Assembly (NCBI GenBank): GCA_964036195.1
Contig: OZ038452.1
Location: 22,393,785-22,457,784, forward strand
Length of the DNA: 64,000 nt
DNA from: Sphaerolaimus hirsutus
Lineage: Eukaryota; Nematoda; Chromadorea; Monhysterida; Sphaerolaimidae
Direction: 5' to 3'
Shown: positions 1 through 12,335 of the stretch, piece by piece
How positions within the stretch are numbered: the stretch's first letter is position 1
Layout of the letters: every line of letters starts with the position of its first letter
Position numbers and translations under genes: made by a program
The notes under the pieces: generated by a model
The model's input: the letters and a program-made list of their open reading frames with translations, nothing else
Database searches by the model: none
What the model was told of the DNA's origin: nothing

Positions 1-768
1 AACTGTCAATCAAAAGAACAAAGAAAATATTTTATTACTGAAATGTTGAACTGCATGACAATTGACAAATTTGTATAACATTTGCCATGACATTTGACAC
101 TTGGCTTTAGACTTTACAGGGCTTGGGGCAGGAACCTGGTGTTATTTAGCTACAATACACAATACTGTATTTTTTTGTACTTGTCCAATGCAATACATGA
201 TGATTTAATTACCCAATACCCGCTACACAAACTCGGCATTTAGATACAGTTGCGAAAAAGTATTTACATTTATCTAAAAGCTACGCATACTTGAGTACTG
301 CATCAATATGTTTACATTTCCTCTGGAAGAAAGTACCTGTACGCTGTACTGTCATTAATACCAAAACCCGAAAATTTGTAAATTCCCAATCCTGCCGATG
401 TTGTTGAATGTTTGTTGCAGTTGAATGATCACATGAAGTTTGGTTGAAAATGCAAATCCGATAAAGTTCAAACAATAAATTGGCTGCCTTTACAGCAACC
501 TTTAAATCCTCACAAAATTAATTGAAAATATCAAACATGGCTTCCAAATAGAAAAATGCTTTATGGAAACAATGCAATAGGAAATTTTGCAGAAGAATAC
601 CAACAATAAAAATATGTATGCAGTGTGTAGTTATTTTCACCTGAACACAAATGTTGTAAATACTGATGATGGTAGAATACATAAATAACAATCTATGGGA
701 CTGCAAATAGACAAATAAGTATATTTTTAAAAATATGTAATTGTACAGCATAGTTTTGCGCACGAAAA
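1..768. other. 3' flank of the anoctamin gene with repeat fragments
   Basis: No coding frame is recognised. Bases 40-165 resemble the GTCATGCAAAGTGTC/CCTGTAAAATG repeat seen at 6550 and 61600. Bases 230-355 are a fragment of the CAGAGTTG hAT-like family with its TTTACGTTTACTCGAG-type interior. The stretch probably includes the anoctamin 3' UTR. A minus-strand AATAAA lies at 31-36 but is far from the stop codon. Confidence 0.5.
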
Positions 769-3700
769 TCACTCTGCAATGAGGGAAGTAGTGTCCTTGT
801 TTCGTGATTTCCCCTTGAGGAATCCACCAAAAATGCCTTTGGACTTCTTGCTTCTGTCATCCATTGGGCTCCCCTCTGCGATAGTTTATTCTTTATATTT
901 CAAAAATATACATATAATCGGCGGATCGCAGAGTATGCGTTTTCGAATTTCGAATTAAAAAAATAGTTTTAGGATTTTCGAATTTTTTTGGAGTACTTTT
1001 CAATTTTTTTCCACTAAATTATCGCGTCTTGGAATATTTCTGCTGAATTTTGCATACACCTGTATGTTTTGCGTCATTCCAAGCTCTTACCACAGACAAA
1101 TTGTTACGATTGTTATTATGCAACGAATAGATGTGAAATTAGATGTGAAATGTGAGATTTTTTTGGACTGTGTCTTGTATTGCAACTTTTCTCAGTCAAA
1201 AATACTGAAAAAAATTCGAAACTTCGGGAACGTTATCGGAATTTCGAATCCTTTTAGAAATTTTTTTATTTTAAACTGTTTCTTTTTCTAGGGATGAATC
1301 GAAAACAACAAAAAAAAAATTGAAAATTCAAAAAAGTTTTCGAATTTCCAAATTCTCATTCGCCATCCTCAACAGCTAGAAATCAGCGAGCTCCCCCACC
1401 GACCCCTGTACTTCTGCGAGACGCTGTCGTGCGGCTGGACGCTGACCTCGGAGCCGGGCGGCTGCTTGCGCGGCGACTGCGGCCGGTGCGGCGAGCCGCG
1501 TCGTTTGGTCACCTGCGAGCCGTTGAGCGCCGCCGTGCCGCCCGGCCCGTAGTCGTCCTGGTCGTCGGCCGTCGACGAGGCGAACGACTGCTTCAGCTGC
1601 GGGGGGGGGGGGGTGGTTTGGACTGAGTGCGGTGCGCTGAAGCTTGCACTCACAGGGCGTGAGCCGTGAATGCGTGTTTGGTGAAGAGTTGTGAGTTGAG
1701 GGTTGCGATGCCGACGCATAACAGCCCAAATGGCACTATGTACCGCATTTCATCAAAATATACCCCAGATTTGAGCGAGATAACAGCCCCCTGCGAGATA
1801 ACAGCGAAAAAACCCTTTGAATTAACCCCTTCAAAATTGACACACTGAAAGGATTAACCCCCTGGGGGTATTTCGGGGAAATAAGGTATACAAGACTTTT
1901 CCAACCACCCCCAGTACAATTTTTTTTATCTGTGACAGGACAGTTTTGTCACTTGACACCGACCAGATCTGCATTAGCTGCCCGAATAAGGAAGCGATTT
2001 CGGGCCACGTGCGTCTTGACCGTGTCGGGCACGTCGGGCACGGCCTCGGCGAGTATCGCTTGCATGCCCAAGATCTGCGATGCGGGTGCTTTTTTGGTGC
2101 GTATTTATTTGCCCGTGTGCGGGCAGCTTTACCATGTCACTGCAATGCACTCACGAGGTTCTCGAACACCAGAAGGAAGGCGATTTTACCGAAATTAACG
2201 TGCCACCACGCGGTGTTGACGCTGCATTGTTTTTAGTATCAAGACAAACTTTGAGTCACTTACGCATTTACGTGTGAAGTTTTTTTATTTATTGTTAAGT
2301 GACCCTACTTCAAAATTATAATCTTGACCTCATATAAATATTTAAACCACCTGTATGGATGTTCATCACCGGGTCCTTGAAAATGTCCCATGTATCTGCA
2401 TGTGGTCACATTGCCGAAATGTGCATCGACCATCAGACCTGTGGGTAATACAGTCTGTTTGACTCAAATTTTAGGGCAAAAAACGCTTCAACGAGCCCAC
2501 CGTCTTTGTTCCAGTCTCCAGTGTGAAATGTTGCCAATGACCAGTTGACATAACCGGCCAGCGTGCCATCCTCACTGTACATCGTCTGAAATCAGCTATT
2601 CGACTATTTAACTGGATTTTTTGCTGGATTTTACTTCAAATTCAATAAAATAAAACATCAGTTCACCTGATATACAATCCTATCAACCAAATCAGTGGTG
2701 AGCGCGATTATGAGCCCGTTGGTGAGCACGGCGAGTCTGGTGACGAACTTGAGCAGGCCGTACCACAGGCCGATGTCTTTGGCTTCGCGCGGCACGACCC
2801 TGTGCAGTGCAATGTGTGACTTGTTGCGGTCACTCCACCGTGGGATCAAATACCAGCACTATTTTTACACCAAAAATGACAGGATTACTGCAAAGTTATA
2901 CAAAAAGGCGGAGGTAAAAAAGTGTGTTGGCACTTTTCCCTACCTCACAACCTTTTAGTCAGTTTGCACTTTTCTCACAACTTAACGAGTCACATATCGG
3001 TCCCAGTCAAACCACCATTCGATTGGCAACTGACCTGCGCGACTCTTTGATGAATTTAAGGGCGTCGATGCGAATCTCGCACACGTTGTTCACCAGCGCG
3101 AGAAGCGGCGCCAGCGGGAACACGGCCACGAACATGGCCACGAAGCCGTACTGCATTATCATCTCGAAGTATTCCCTGCGCATAAAAAGGGTTCAATTGT
3201 TGCCGCAGTTGAATACTGGATGCTGTGCTGTGCTGTGGGAGCGACCGATTTAAACTTTTTTGTTTTTCATGCCGGCAGATCACTGTATCAACTACCAGGT
3301 AAGTTGATCTTGTTATGGCGCCTCGTTCAATGTGAGCCCATTGGAAGAAACAAAGTCAAAGCCCATAAATTTGATCAGACAGCGGAAGAATGATGCTGCC
3401 CAACACTTAAAACACGTAGGGCTCACTAAACCTACGATCAAACATTTGGCACGTTGCCCACCTACCCGAACAGCGGGAACTGGTCCAGTTTCTGCAGGTC
3501 GAAGTCCTTCTCGTGCCGCACGTATTGGTTGTCGTCCGAGTCGGCTACATTCTTCCGTCTACGCCACCAATTTTTCAACATCGGCATGCCGATTTCCATT
3601 GTATTTTGTATAGCCTGCGCGGGAGAGAAATTGGCAAAATAAAAGAGTGTGACCATTTTCAAAAAGCCTGTATACTGGTCGGAGTTAACACTATACAAAG

Positions 3701-6700
3701 TGTGCTACCGTATTTTAATGAACAAGGTTATGTGTAAAATTTTGCACCAAATTCAGCCATCGTGAGAGAGGTATTTGTTATAAAAAATGGTAATCAGTGG
3801 ATTTTTTTTCAGGTGATATATGGTAGAATCTGGTAGGTAGGTAAACTGTCAGTGGATTATACCCACCAAAATTTCACCCTTACCTGTTTAAAGATGAGTA
3901 CAATAGCCAATTGAATGGTGGCATTCAGTGTGCATCCGGCCGGGGGACATCTATCTGTTAGGATGCTATCATCATTGGGTACACCTGAGTTGTGATTTGG
4001 GACAAGGAAATTTTGGGACACTCAATTTTGGTGAACACTTCAGTTTTTTGGATGTTAAATTGAAACGTTCATAACCTCCAAGAAACGGCTGTACGAAGGC
4101 GAGGTAGTACAGCGTGGCGTAATAATTTACGAACTGCGATAGATAGGCATTTATTATGGGTCTGTTTTTAGAATGAAGCTAAAATTAAATAAATGTACCT
4201 GAAATAAGTACATCTTCAAGGAAAAACTCTTTTCGAAATCATCATCTGTTCTGGGATACTCTCTCTCTGTCAATCTCCACGCAACAATTCCATAGAGATC
4301 TGGCGTTTTCGAAATCGCGCGTTTACAATGTATTTACAATTGTAGCATTACTGTATTTCTTCGAATAGAAGATCGTTTTTATCGGCTTTTTTCCTGCTCA
4401 AATTTTTCTAATTTTGAGTTTTTCACAGAAATTTCATACAAAAATTGTGAAGTGAAGGATTACCATAAATAGATGCTGTTAAAAATAGGATTGGGCTATC
4501 CCAATTTTTGCTATCCTTCTTTCATTTGTATTTACCTATTTAGGTGTGCTCTTCTATTACAAAAATACGGTAATGACAAGCCCAATATAAATAACAATTC
4601 AACTCACTTTCCAACATAATTATGCAGACTGCGTTAATGGCCGATCCAGACATGCTGGTGAACGTCTCCGAGCCGCCCAATTTGTTTATCAGGTTATTAT
4701 GCATGGAATAGTACACGCTCACCATGGTCACCTTGTAGAGCGTGATGGCTGCGTGAAAATTTTTTCATATTTGATATTGATGATCGTGCAGAAAAGGTAA
4801 ATTGATGCAGGTTTGCGGTATTGGACACACACTAGTTTACCATTATGAAATGCTCAACCATTTTGGTAAACTGTTTGCACAAAGTATTTTGTAGTGACGG
4901 TAACACAGACACAGTTAGCTGAAATAGTTCTACCAAGTGAGTCATCTTAGTCAAGGAATTGTCTTTGAATAGTGTCACATTTCCATCCTTCAGAGAATAT
5001 TCTACACATTGTCACCTACCAACCAGAGTTGTTAAAATGTACGTACATTTACCCAAAAAATACGCGTACACGAGTAAGCGGTAAATACACATACGGTTTA
5101 TAGAAAGTAATGTACTCACTCTTACGCGTACATTTTTAAAGTACACGCGTAGGTACAGAGAAAATGTAGTTTTTGTTCTAAAATCACAAGTTTCTGTTGT
5201 AAAATAAGAAAATTTTGAAGAAATCATATCATTTTTCCAAAAAATACTAAATAATCACAAAAAAAACGACATCTATTATGTCTTCCAGTGTAAAACTCAC
5301 TCTCAAATGTAAAAAGTAGTGGCTTTTTACGTTTTACAGAGGAAAAGTACTCACTTTTACATTTTCCTGGGAAAAAAAGTATTTGACTCACATTTACGCA
5401 TGAGTACGAGTAAAAAAATGTATTTTACATTTTCTATACTTTGTCATGAGTAAAAAATAAATACTTACATTTACATATACTTTTTAACAAGTTCAGTAAT
5501 TCTAACAACTCTGCTACCAACCCTACCATCACCAAAACCATAAACCCCAACATCCACCCATCCAGTCAACGCACAGGCGATCACGCCGAGCACGACGAAC
5601 ACCAGGAAGAGTATGGTGGACGCGGAGGCGGCGATGCGCTGCATGCGCGTGCGCGCCGGCACGAACGCCTCCCATTCGGCCGTGACCGCGTTGCGGCGAC
5701 GGGAGGTCGCCTGCGATGACAAGACATAAGTGGGAAGTTCAATGGTAAGTGTTTTTTGGCTCACAGCCAATCGAATCAAATTACACTGTGCTAAATTACG
5801 CTGTCTAATGATGTTAAAAGGGCAAACACTTTGGCACCGAGCGACAAAAGTGCCATGGCGCTATTCATGAGCATGGCGCCAAGCGCCAAAATGTGCCACA
5901 GCAAAATGACGCCAAGCGCCAAAATCGCCATGGCGCTTTACACCACTGCCGATCTAGGTACATCACTTTTAGCACGCTTGTCAGTGTATTCTTGGCCACT
6001 TAAATATAGTCAAAGTTATAACAACATAACAGACCTGCGCTATATAGTCCGGCCGGAGCGGTTGCAATTCCTCTTCAAAGTCGTACGTGTCCCACTTGCA
6101 CGAGAACACCGCCTCCCTGCGCTTCCACAGCTCCAGGAATAAGACACACCTGTGCCGGGTTTTATTTACTGCTGCGGCTATGGCTACTTTTGTGGATAAA
6201 ATGACTGAATGTGACTTACCAAATTGCCGCGAATACGGCGTAAATCATAGTCGCGTAATTGTTGAATACTGCCGTTATTTTGGCATTTTTGCAGCTATCT
6301 TTTAGTTGCTGAAATGGGAAACTTTTGAAGTGTCAACCACCCAGTCACAAACGTGACAGCAAGTATACTCAGCGGACGGCAAAGTATGCACAGAATCCTA
6401 CAATACTTTAATGAATAAAATCTTGTGACAAATGTCAAAATTGATTACTACACAATGATGAATAAACTGCATAATTTTTGGTTCATTATTCAGATGGGTC
6501 ACGGTATGGTTTCCATACTGAGTGTGATGTCCGCCGAATATACCAATACTGTAAAACGTCCCATACCCTGTAAAATGTGCCCTGTAAAATCAAATGTCAT
6601 GCAAAGTGTCAAAAGTCATGTAAAATGCCCGGTAAAATGCCATGCCATTTTACCGGGCATTTTACAAAACTTTTGACACTTTGCATGACATTTGACATTT

Positions 6701-9700
6701 TACAGGGTCCGGGACTGCCCCCTGAAAAAGATCTAACCTTGTACGGACAAACGGCATTTGGACATTTGCGACAAATGATCGTTTCACTCATTTCTGTCTC
6801 GCAGAAATCCTACGCGGAGATTATTTGCGATTAACGTTTTCATTCAAATGTGAATACCGTATATACTCGAATAAGTACCCCGGAGGAGTTATTTCTCGTC
6901 AGAATTGTTTGAGGGGGTCTAATTCGAGGGAGGTAGTTATTCGATAGGTGGAGTTATTTTTTCGTCAGAATATTAAGTAAAATGCATGATCAATATATTG
7001 TATAAATGGGGTCAAATTCATGAATGTATCTGTATTTAATGCAATACCCATAGAGTAGGGGGGGGGGTATTAATCGAGGGGGACTTATTTTTTTCTCAGT
7101 CAGCTTACAGGGGAGAGTTATTCGAGAGGAGGACTGATTCGAGGATTTACGGTACTCGGTAAAAACCATTTCAGGGTGTATCATGCGGATGTTGTCTTTG
7201 GAGTGGTTTTGCCACAGTTAAACACCAATATGAACCACAAAGAATCCAAATTGTTAGCATAGCAGTCGCTTCCAATGATTCGGTTCTATATTTTTTTAAA
7301 TTTGATGGAACCCGATGATTTGAGTAAAATGTCAACCGTATTTATGAAAAATCCCGCCAAGTTATGATGAAATTTTTCATTCAACAAAAAACTCAGTGAC
7401 TATCACTAGTGATGTAACAGCGCTATAGTGCTTTTGGCGTTTGGTGCTATTTTGCTATGGTGCAACTGGCGCTTGGCGCTAAAGGTTAGAAAAGCGCCAT
7501 GGCGCTTTTGGCGCTTGGCACCAAAGTGTTGGCGCTTTCTACACCACAAGCTATCACAGCATGACACCCTACCGTACCATCCAAAATAAACAGACAAAGC
7601 CGCTCACTTTTACAACCAAATCACTCGGCATACTGATCAAACCATAAATAAAAACCAGTAGCCCAGCCAAAGCCATCGGTATCAAAAGGCCGGTGTAAAA
7701 ACCGAGCCATGCAAAATACAGCGCCACTTTTGAGCCGAAATACGCGCACACCCTGTCTATGGGTTGCTTTTTGAACAAGTTTCTCAACGGACGCGCCCAG
7801 TGCTCGAACAGCCACGGTCGCAGCGGTTGCAAATGCGGCGGCACTGAGAAGTGTGAAGTTTTGTGAAGTGTGAAGTGTGAAGTGTAATGAAGAACGAAAC
7901 ATACCTATTTTCTCTCCAAACGACAGCGCGCAGTCGCCATCGTGCAGCGGGTAAATCGAGTTGAACACGCGCTGTTTCAGTAAAAAATTGAAGCCGACCG
8001 ACACGTTCGCATTGTGACCCTGCGAGTGATCGATTCACCTGATTGATTGATCCGTACCGTGCCTCGCAGAATCACGTCACCACTCTTTTGTAAACGTATT
8101 TACGTTTACTCGAAAAATACATTTGCTTGAGTACTGCGTGAATACGTTTACGTTTCCGCTCGAAAAAATACCAGTACGCATTTATTCTCGTACTTTTTGA
8201 AAGCACGCGAGTACAGAAAACGTAATTCCTCAAAATTTATGGGGTGCATGACAAGCAAAAACGATTCAAACGAATTGAAATACCTAGCTGTGAAAATCGC
8301 AGCGTAAATGATTGAAGTTGCGAGGGGCGAGGAAAGCGACGACTATCACATTTGCTTCTACTCACTTTTATGTTTTCCTGGGTACAAAATCGAAAATATA
8401 CTCACTTTTACGTTTACCCTGAGTAAAAATACTGGTATTTACTAAAAGTACGAGTAAAAAAAAACTTTACGTTTACTTTGAAATGAAGTTACTTTTAACA
8501 ACAGTACTTCAAACAACTCCGCACCGCACCGGCAGTCTAGCCACTTTGATGCCGTCGATTTCACTCGCGTGGATCATGGTCTCGTTGATCACCTCGTACA
8601 CGATGTTGATCCTCTGCGTGCTGGTGAAGAACGTGTCCGGGTTCTGCCTGGCGAACAGCTTGAACTTGTGTCTGTCGAACTCGGCCGTGAACTCGCCCAG
8701 GAGCACGTCGTTGTCGTCCAGCATCTGCCCGATGTTACGCGTTTTATAGGGTGCCGTGACGGTTAACGGGATGCCACACACTAGTTTACTACCCGTAAAC
8801 TGACGATTTAGTAAACTCATATATCAGCTTCTGAGCGCATCTGAGTTTCCGGAATGTGTTGTTTTATATCTGTCAAACCGTAGTTGACGAACAGCTCATT
8901 CCGGTAAAAAAGTGTCGTTCAAAGTTGATAAATATAAGTTTACAAGGTTGTTAGTTTTCCCACAGTAAACTAGTGTGCGCAGCGCCAAAGTGTGCTGCGT
9001 TTATTTAGGTTTTTCAGCTCGTTCTTTTCATTCTAAATTCCCATTTTCTACACAGGCTGTGCCAAAGTACAACAATGGAAAAAACTACACGTATATGAAT
9101 ACCGTATTTCCTCAAAATAGCTCCCGGGGGTTTATTATGTCGCTAGCAAATTTTGAATTAGGGGGCGGTAATTCGAGGGGGTATTTCGAGGAGATACGGT
9201 AGGTTAGGCGTGTCAGTGTCAAGCTAGGGTCTACGTGCACTTGTATACTTGTACATTTCTTTCCCAACGGCACGTTAAAATATGGCTACAAAGCGACCAA
9301 GTAACCAGAATACCAGGTAGTAGACATAAAGGATTCTGTAAAAGACATGTTACAGGTAAACTTATAAGTTACAACTAGGTGAATGTATAAATAAAAATAC
9401 TTGTCACTTGACTTGGCAAATAACTTCAAATTTGATTCGCCACTTTTCCCATTGACTTGTCCACTTGCGGAATTGGCACCTGAGTCGCTTTGTGTCCACT
9501 GGCCAGACAGGCAAACTTGTGCTCGAGTCAAAATGAAAATGTGTAGGTGCTTTTCTCCTATTTCACGACACACTTATGGGGTAAAAACAGAACAGGTAGA
9601 CCAGACAAAGTATTCTGATATTGCAATTACCATAAATTCGCCATCAAGTCTCAATTGGTGTTTTACTTCATCAGATTTCTTGGCTGGGGACTATAACATA

Positions 9701-12335
9701 AATTAAAATTTTAAGAGAAAGAGTGCAAAATTGCACTCGCCTCAGGTGGGAATCGAACCCGCAGCTCTCGTATTGAACACGAGCGCCCTAGCCGTGAGAC
9801 CACAGGGGCGGCCAGTGTCTAGCATAAGGACACCATAAGAGGCTGACATGCTGCGACGGCAATGCCCTTAGCATTAGCATTAGTTTAATCATTGCACGCC
9901 GCAGTGCATTTGCTGTTTCGATGAATCAAGCAGGGGTCGCTGTTTTTTCATTGGTTCTTTAGGCATTATGGAGTGTTCCTGAATACTTGAGACATCTTTA
10001 CCAAAAATCACGAAGGGGGAGCTATTCAAAGGGTATTCCTCACTTTCCTCGTGTTTTTAGGGAGGATTTGTTAAAGGGGGACTTATTCGATGAAGTTTGG
10101 TCAATATAATTTGCAATAACAGATAAATTTGCCTAACAGATACCGTATTACATCCAATTGTAGGTATACCTTCAATTCATTTCGTCAATTTTTCTGTACT
10201 TTGAATTAGAGGGTACCTTTTATTAGAGGGTACCTTCTATTAGAGGGTACCTTTTATTAGAGGGTACCTTCTATTAGAGGGTACCTTTTATTTCAGGGCA
10301 CCTTCTATTGTTTTCACCAGATCTTGTAAACATTTAGCCAACAGTGAACAAAAACACGGTTCGTTTTAGCAAACTGTAAATTTTAACAAAATGGTGAACC
10401 GGGCCTAATAAAATTGACTCGGGGTTGTTTGAGTGCCCTTCGGCTTTATTTTCACCGTTGTTCGCCACGTTTGGCCACTGTTTTTACGATTTTACACATT
10501 TTGGCACGCCGCCAGCTCTGCCTTTTGTTGGAGGTATACCCTATATTGAATTCCTTTCGCCATGTTCAAAAACGACAAAAACTGTAAATCCTTCAATTAG
10601 AGGGTGCATTTTATTGGAGATAGGGCTACAATTGGAGGTAACACGGCAACAATAACAGATGACTGATCAATGAGTTTGCAATAACATAATATTATATGCA
10701 TATGTGTTCTCGCAAACAGGCCAACCTACAATAAAAGTTTGACACAAATATTACAACGATGCCAAGGTTGGGGCGCATGTCCGGGTTAACTTACCGTACT
10801 TCCTCGAAATACCCCCAGGGGGTTTATTCGTTGTAATGCAAAGTTTGAGGGGAATAAATCGAGGGTGGGGGTATTTCGAGAAAATACGGTAGTTTAAATT
10901 TTTGTCCAGGTTATCGTCACATGAAATTAGTGTAATCGTAGCAAAACTTGAGCAAAATGATGACAATTGTCAAGCACATGAGCTAACTTGAGCAAAATGA
11001 TCAAAGTGGACAAGGACATGAGCGAACTTGACCAAACTTCATGCTCCCCAACTTTGTCATCGTTAAAAGTGGTGATATTTTCAGTATAATATTTGCATTA
11101 GTTACAATTCTCCAGTTACAGTTTATTTTATCAAACATTGGCATTCGGGTAATTCTATACGGCACCCAAAACACTAAATAACTCACCATATTTGTAGCTT
11201 TCAGCTACGTTGTGAAAGAAGATAAAAAATGGGATTAGATGTAAGGTATAGTGCCCGCGAGTGGTCAGTGAGTATATGATCGATTCTCAGTGAAAAAATA
11301 GTTTTTAAGTGTCGTAAATCGTTTCAAACGTCCAAAAAACTGTTATTTGGAAGATTTCTAACATTTTCGAGCAATTTTGAAATCTCTCAAAAAAATGACA
11401 AAAAAGTTTTATTTATTTACTGAACACGCGCGGGCATCAAGTTATTGTGCTGCGCATGCCATCCGGACGAAGTGAGAAAAATAGTGCAGTAGCATGCGCC
11501 AGGATGTTCGGAATTCGCGGAAAATTGTCACACTCACGTGCGGATTGTTCAACTTTAAGGGCACCCTCGTTCTCCTAATCTCGGCTTGTTTCATGAGAAA
11601 ATTCCACTGTCCGTGTATCTTTACGTAGGTGGTTTTTCCATCTTGGCTCTCTGCCAAGTCAGTCCGCTCTAGGTACAGGCCAGCCTCGCGAAGTTTTGTC
11701 TCGAATAGCTCTTCGTAGGCCAACTGCGACTGATTCATGTTCACCTGCGGGATTGTTCATATTTGTTAGATTAATAGATAAATAGTGCATATAGGCGGTG
11801 GCGACGCGCGTCTTAGGTCAATCTTTCTGAAGCGCAGTTTCTCCTTCAAATTCACAATTTAAATGCTTTTTTGCATATTTTTAGCTATTTCTGTTCATTT
11901 ACCCATTGCCGGCTATTCCCTATTTTTAGCTTTTTCCTCCTTTCTAGGCACTGGAAAAACTGGTAAAAGACTATCTGAAATACATTTCTCTACTGGAATA
12001 CTTTCAAAAACGTATATCTACATAAAAGCTAGTACACGTAATTTTTCAGAGGAAAACGTAAACGTATTTACTCTGTACTCTAGCACACGTATTTCTCGAG
12101 TACCCAAACGTAAATACGTTTCAACAACAATTAACGTCCCAATCAAAACCACCAAATCAGTACACACCGGCTGGAAGGCGAGCACCATGTCGATGAGCCC
12201 CTTGCCGTGCTCGGTGTACAGCGACGGCCCGTAGCCGGACGCGGGCGCCCTCGGCATGGTGGACGGCGGGCCTGCGGTGGGCACGTCCGCGTGTGGCCTT
12301 TCCCGTGTTTCGGACATTGGATTTGGAGGGTCCAT
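769..12335 (-). CDS. Anoctamin (TMEM16) family channel/scramblase, 22 exons
   Basis: Membrane protein of the TMEM16 family, whose members are calcium-activated chloride channels or lipid scramblases; sequence does not decide which. Exons: 12335-12168, 11744-11538, 8724-8530, 8019-7905, 7843-7608, 6797-6738, 6308-6220, 6149-6035, 5710-5575, 4748-4608, 4299-4199, 4133-4076, 3954-3884, 3614-3466, 3175-3035, 2799-2667, 2585-2501, 2438-2351, 2221-2155, 2074-1964, 1596-1404, 875-769. They total 2766 bases (921 residues), near the usual family length, with consistent phases. Visible hallmarks are the dimerisation domain ([16 protein letters not shown]), YPLHDGD, the [19 protein letters not shown] first helix, a Cys-rich loop ([12 protein letters not shown]) and [10 protein letters not shown]. 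The calcium-site helices read [17 protein letters not shown] and [10 protein letters not shown], so five acidic ligands are present; the Asn position in helix 6 appears to be Gln. A GC-rich basic tail ends in TSLIAE. The start is the first in-frame ATG before the domain; an upstream noncoding exon is possible. Confidence 0.95.
1741..1888. repeat. CCGTATT-family TA element, short copy in intron 20
   Basis: TACCGCATTTCATC at the left and GGGGAAATAAGGTA at the right form the inverted ends. The interior is CCCC-rich and degenerate. It lies in the anoctamin intron between the exons ending at 1964 and starting at 1596. Confidence 0.7.
5024..5513. mobile_element. CAGAGTTG hAT-like element with perfect 8-bp duplication
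   Basis: The ends are CAGAGTTGTTAAAA and TCTAACAACTCTG. The 8-bp direct repeat CTACCAAC flanks it at 5016-5023 and 5514-5521. The interior is a fold-back of GTAAA/TTTAC motifs with no coding capacity. An 8-bp duplication and CAGAG ends are typical of non-autonomous hAT elements. It lies in the intron just downstream of the anoctamin exon that ends at 5575. Confidence 0.85.
5831..5945. repeat. GCGCCA-rich (TAGTGATG family) fragment
   Basis: Repeats of GGCGCCAAGCGCCAAAA and GCCATGGCGCTTTACACCACT match one arm of the TAGTGATG hAT-like family. No target duplication is visible, so it is a truncated copy. Confidence 0.6.
6366..6540. repeat. TACTC-GGCGGACAT TA element, short copy
   Basis: TACTCAGCGGACGG at the left and TGTCCGCCGAATA at the right are inverted, each bordered by TA. 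The middle contains TTTAATGAATAAAATCTTGTG and a CAGATGGGTCACGGTATGG motif shared with 45285-45474 and with the composite elements at 23402 and 39411. Confidence 0.65.
6550..6725. repeat. CCTGTAAAATGTC palindromic repeat
   Basis: A palindrome built on TGCCCGGTAAAATGCCATG and its inverse, flanked by GTCATGCAAAGTGTC and GACACTTTGCATGAC. It ends at TTTACAGGGTCCGGGACTGC, 12 bases before the short Cys-rich anoctamin exon 6797-6738. Confidence 0.6.
6855..7154. repeat. CCGTATT-family TA element
   Basis: TACCGTATATACTCGAATA to TTCGAGGATTTACGGTA, with GAGTTATTTCTCGTCAGAA blocks inside. It belongs to the subfamily with TTCGAATAAC/GAGTTATTCGA modules and lies in an anoctamin intron. Confidence 0.75.
7407..7549. 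mobile_element. TAGTGATG hAT-like element, short GCGCCA-rich copy
   Basis: Left end TAGTGATGTAACAGCGC, right end GGCGCTTTCTACACCACAA. Flanks ACTATCAC (7399-7406) and GCTATCAC (7550-7557) match at 7 of 8 positions, consistent with an old 8-bp duplication. The interior is GGCGCTTGGCGC repeats. Confidence 0.7.
8089..8519. repeat. Degenerate CAGAGTTG-family copy abutting a splice donor
   Basis: TTTACGTTTACTCGAAAAATAC at the left (interior motif) and GTTACTTTTAACAACAGTACT with CAAACAACTC at the right identify the family. The ends are eroded and no duplication is clear. Its right edge is about 10 bases from the donor of anoctamin exon 8724-8530. Confidence 0.55.
8775..8980. repeat. CACACTAGTTTAC inverted repeat
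   Basis: Begins CACACACTAGTTTACTACCC and ends CAGTAAACTAGTGTGCGC. Internal inverted pairs surround CATCTGAGTTTCCGGAATG. A closely related copy is at 44921-45107. It is noncoding and lies in anoctamin intron 2. Confidence 0.65.
9100..9201. repeat. CCGTATT-family TA element, minimal 102-bp copy
   Basis: TACCGTATTTCCTCAAAATAG to TTCGAGGAGATACGGTA. The interior contains CGGGGGTTTATTATGTCGC and GGGGGCGGTAATTCGAGGGG. It is one of the shortest intact copies in the window. Confidence 0.8.
9739..9809 (-). tRNA. tRNA-like sequence with UCA anticodon, probable pseudogene or SINE head
   Basis: On the minus strand it starts GCCCCTGTGGTCTCACGGC and ends ACCTGAGGC. A-box-like and B-box (GGGTTCGATTCCC) promoters are visible. 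The anticodon stem CTCGT/ACGAG is perfect around the loop GTTCAAT, placing UCA at the anticodon. The acceptor stem has two mismatches and the T stem one, and there is no long variable arm. That makes a working gene doubtful. Selenocysteine tRNA is unlikely for the same reason. Confidence 0.5.
10141..10648. repeat. TACCGTATTACATCCAATTG element with GGGTACCTT tandem repeat
   Basis: The left end TACCGTATTACATCCAATTG is matched at the right by CAATTGGAGGTAACACGG. Within it, 10200-10310 holds about six tandem units of a roughly 19-bp sequence (TATTAGAGGGTACCTTY). A variant of the shared CCGTATT terminus with a different interior. Confidence 0.65.
10792..10891. repeat. CCGTATT-family TA element, 100-bp copy
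   Basis: TACCGTACTTCCTCGAAATAC to TTCGAGAAAATACGGTA, with CAGGGGGTTTATTCG inside. It lies in anoctamin intron 2, upstream of exon 11744-11538 in genome coordinates. Confidence 0.8.
12000..12137. repeat. CAGAGTTG-family partial copy
   Basis: Contains GAGGAAAACGTAAACGTATTTAC and TTTCTCGAGTACCCAAACG followed by a CAACAACAA end. Only one end survives. It sits 30 bases from the donor of anoctamin exon 1. Confidence 0.5.
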
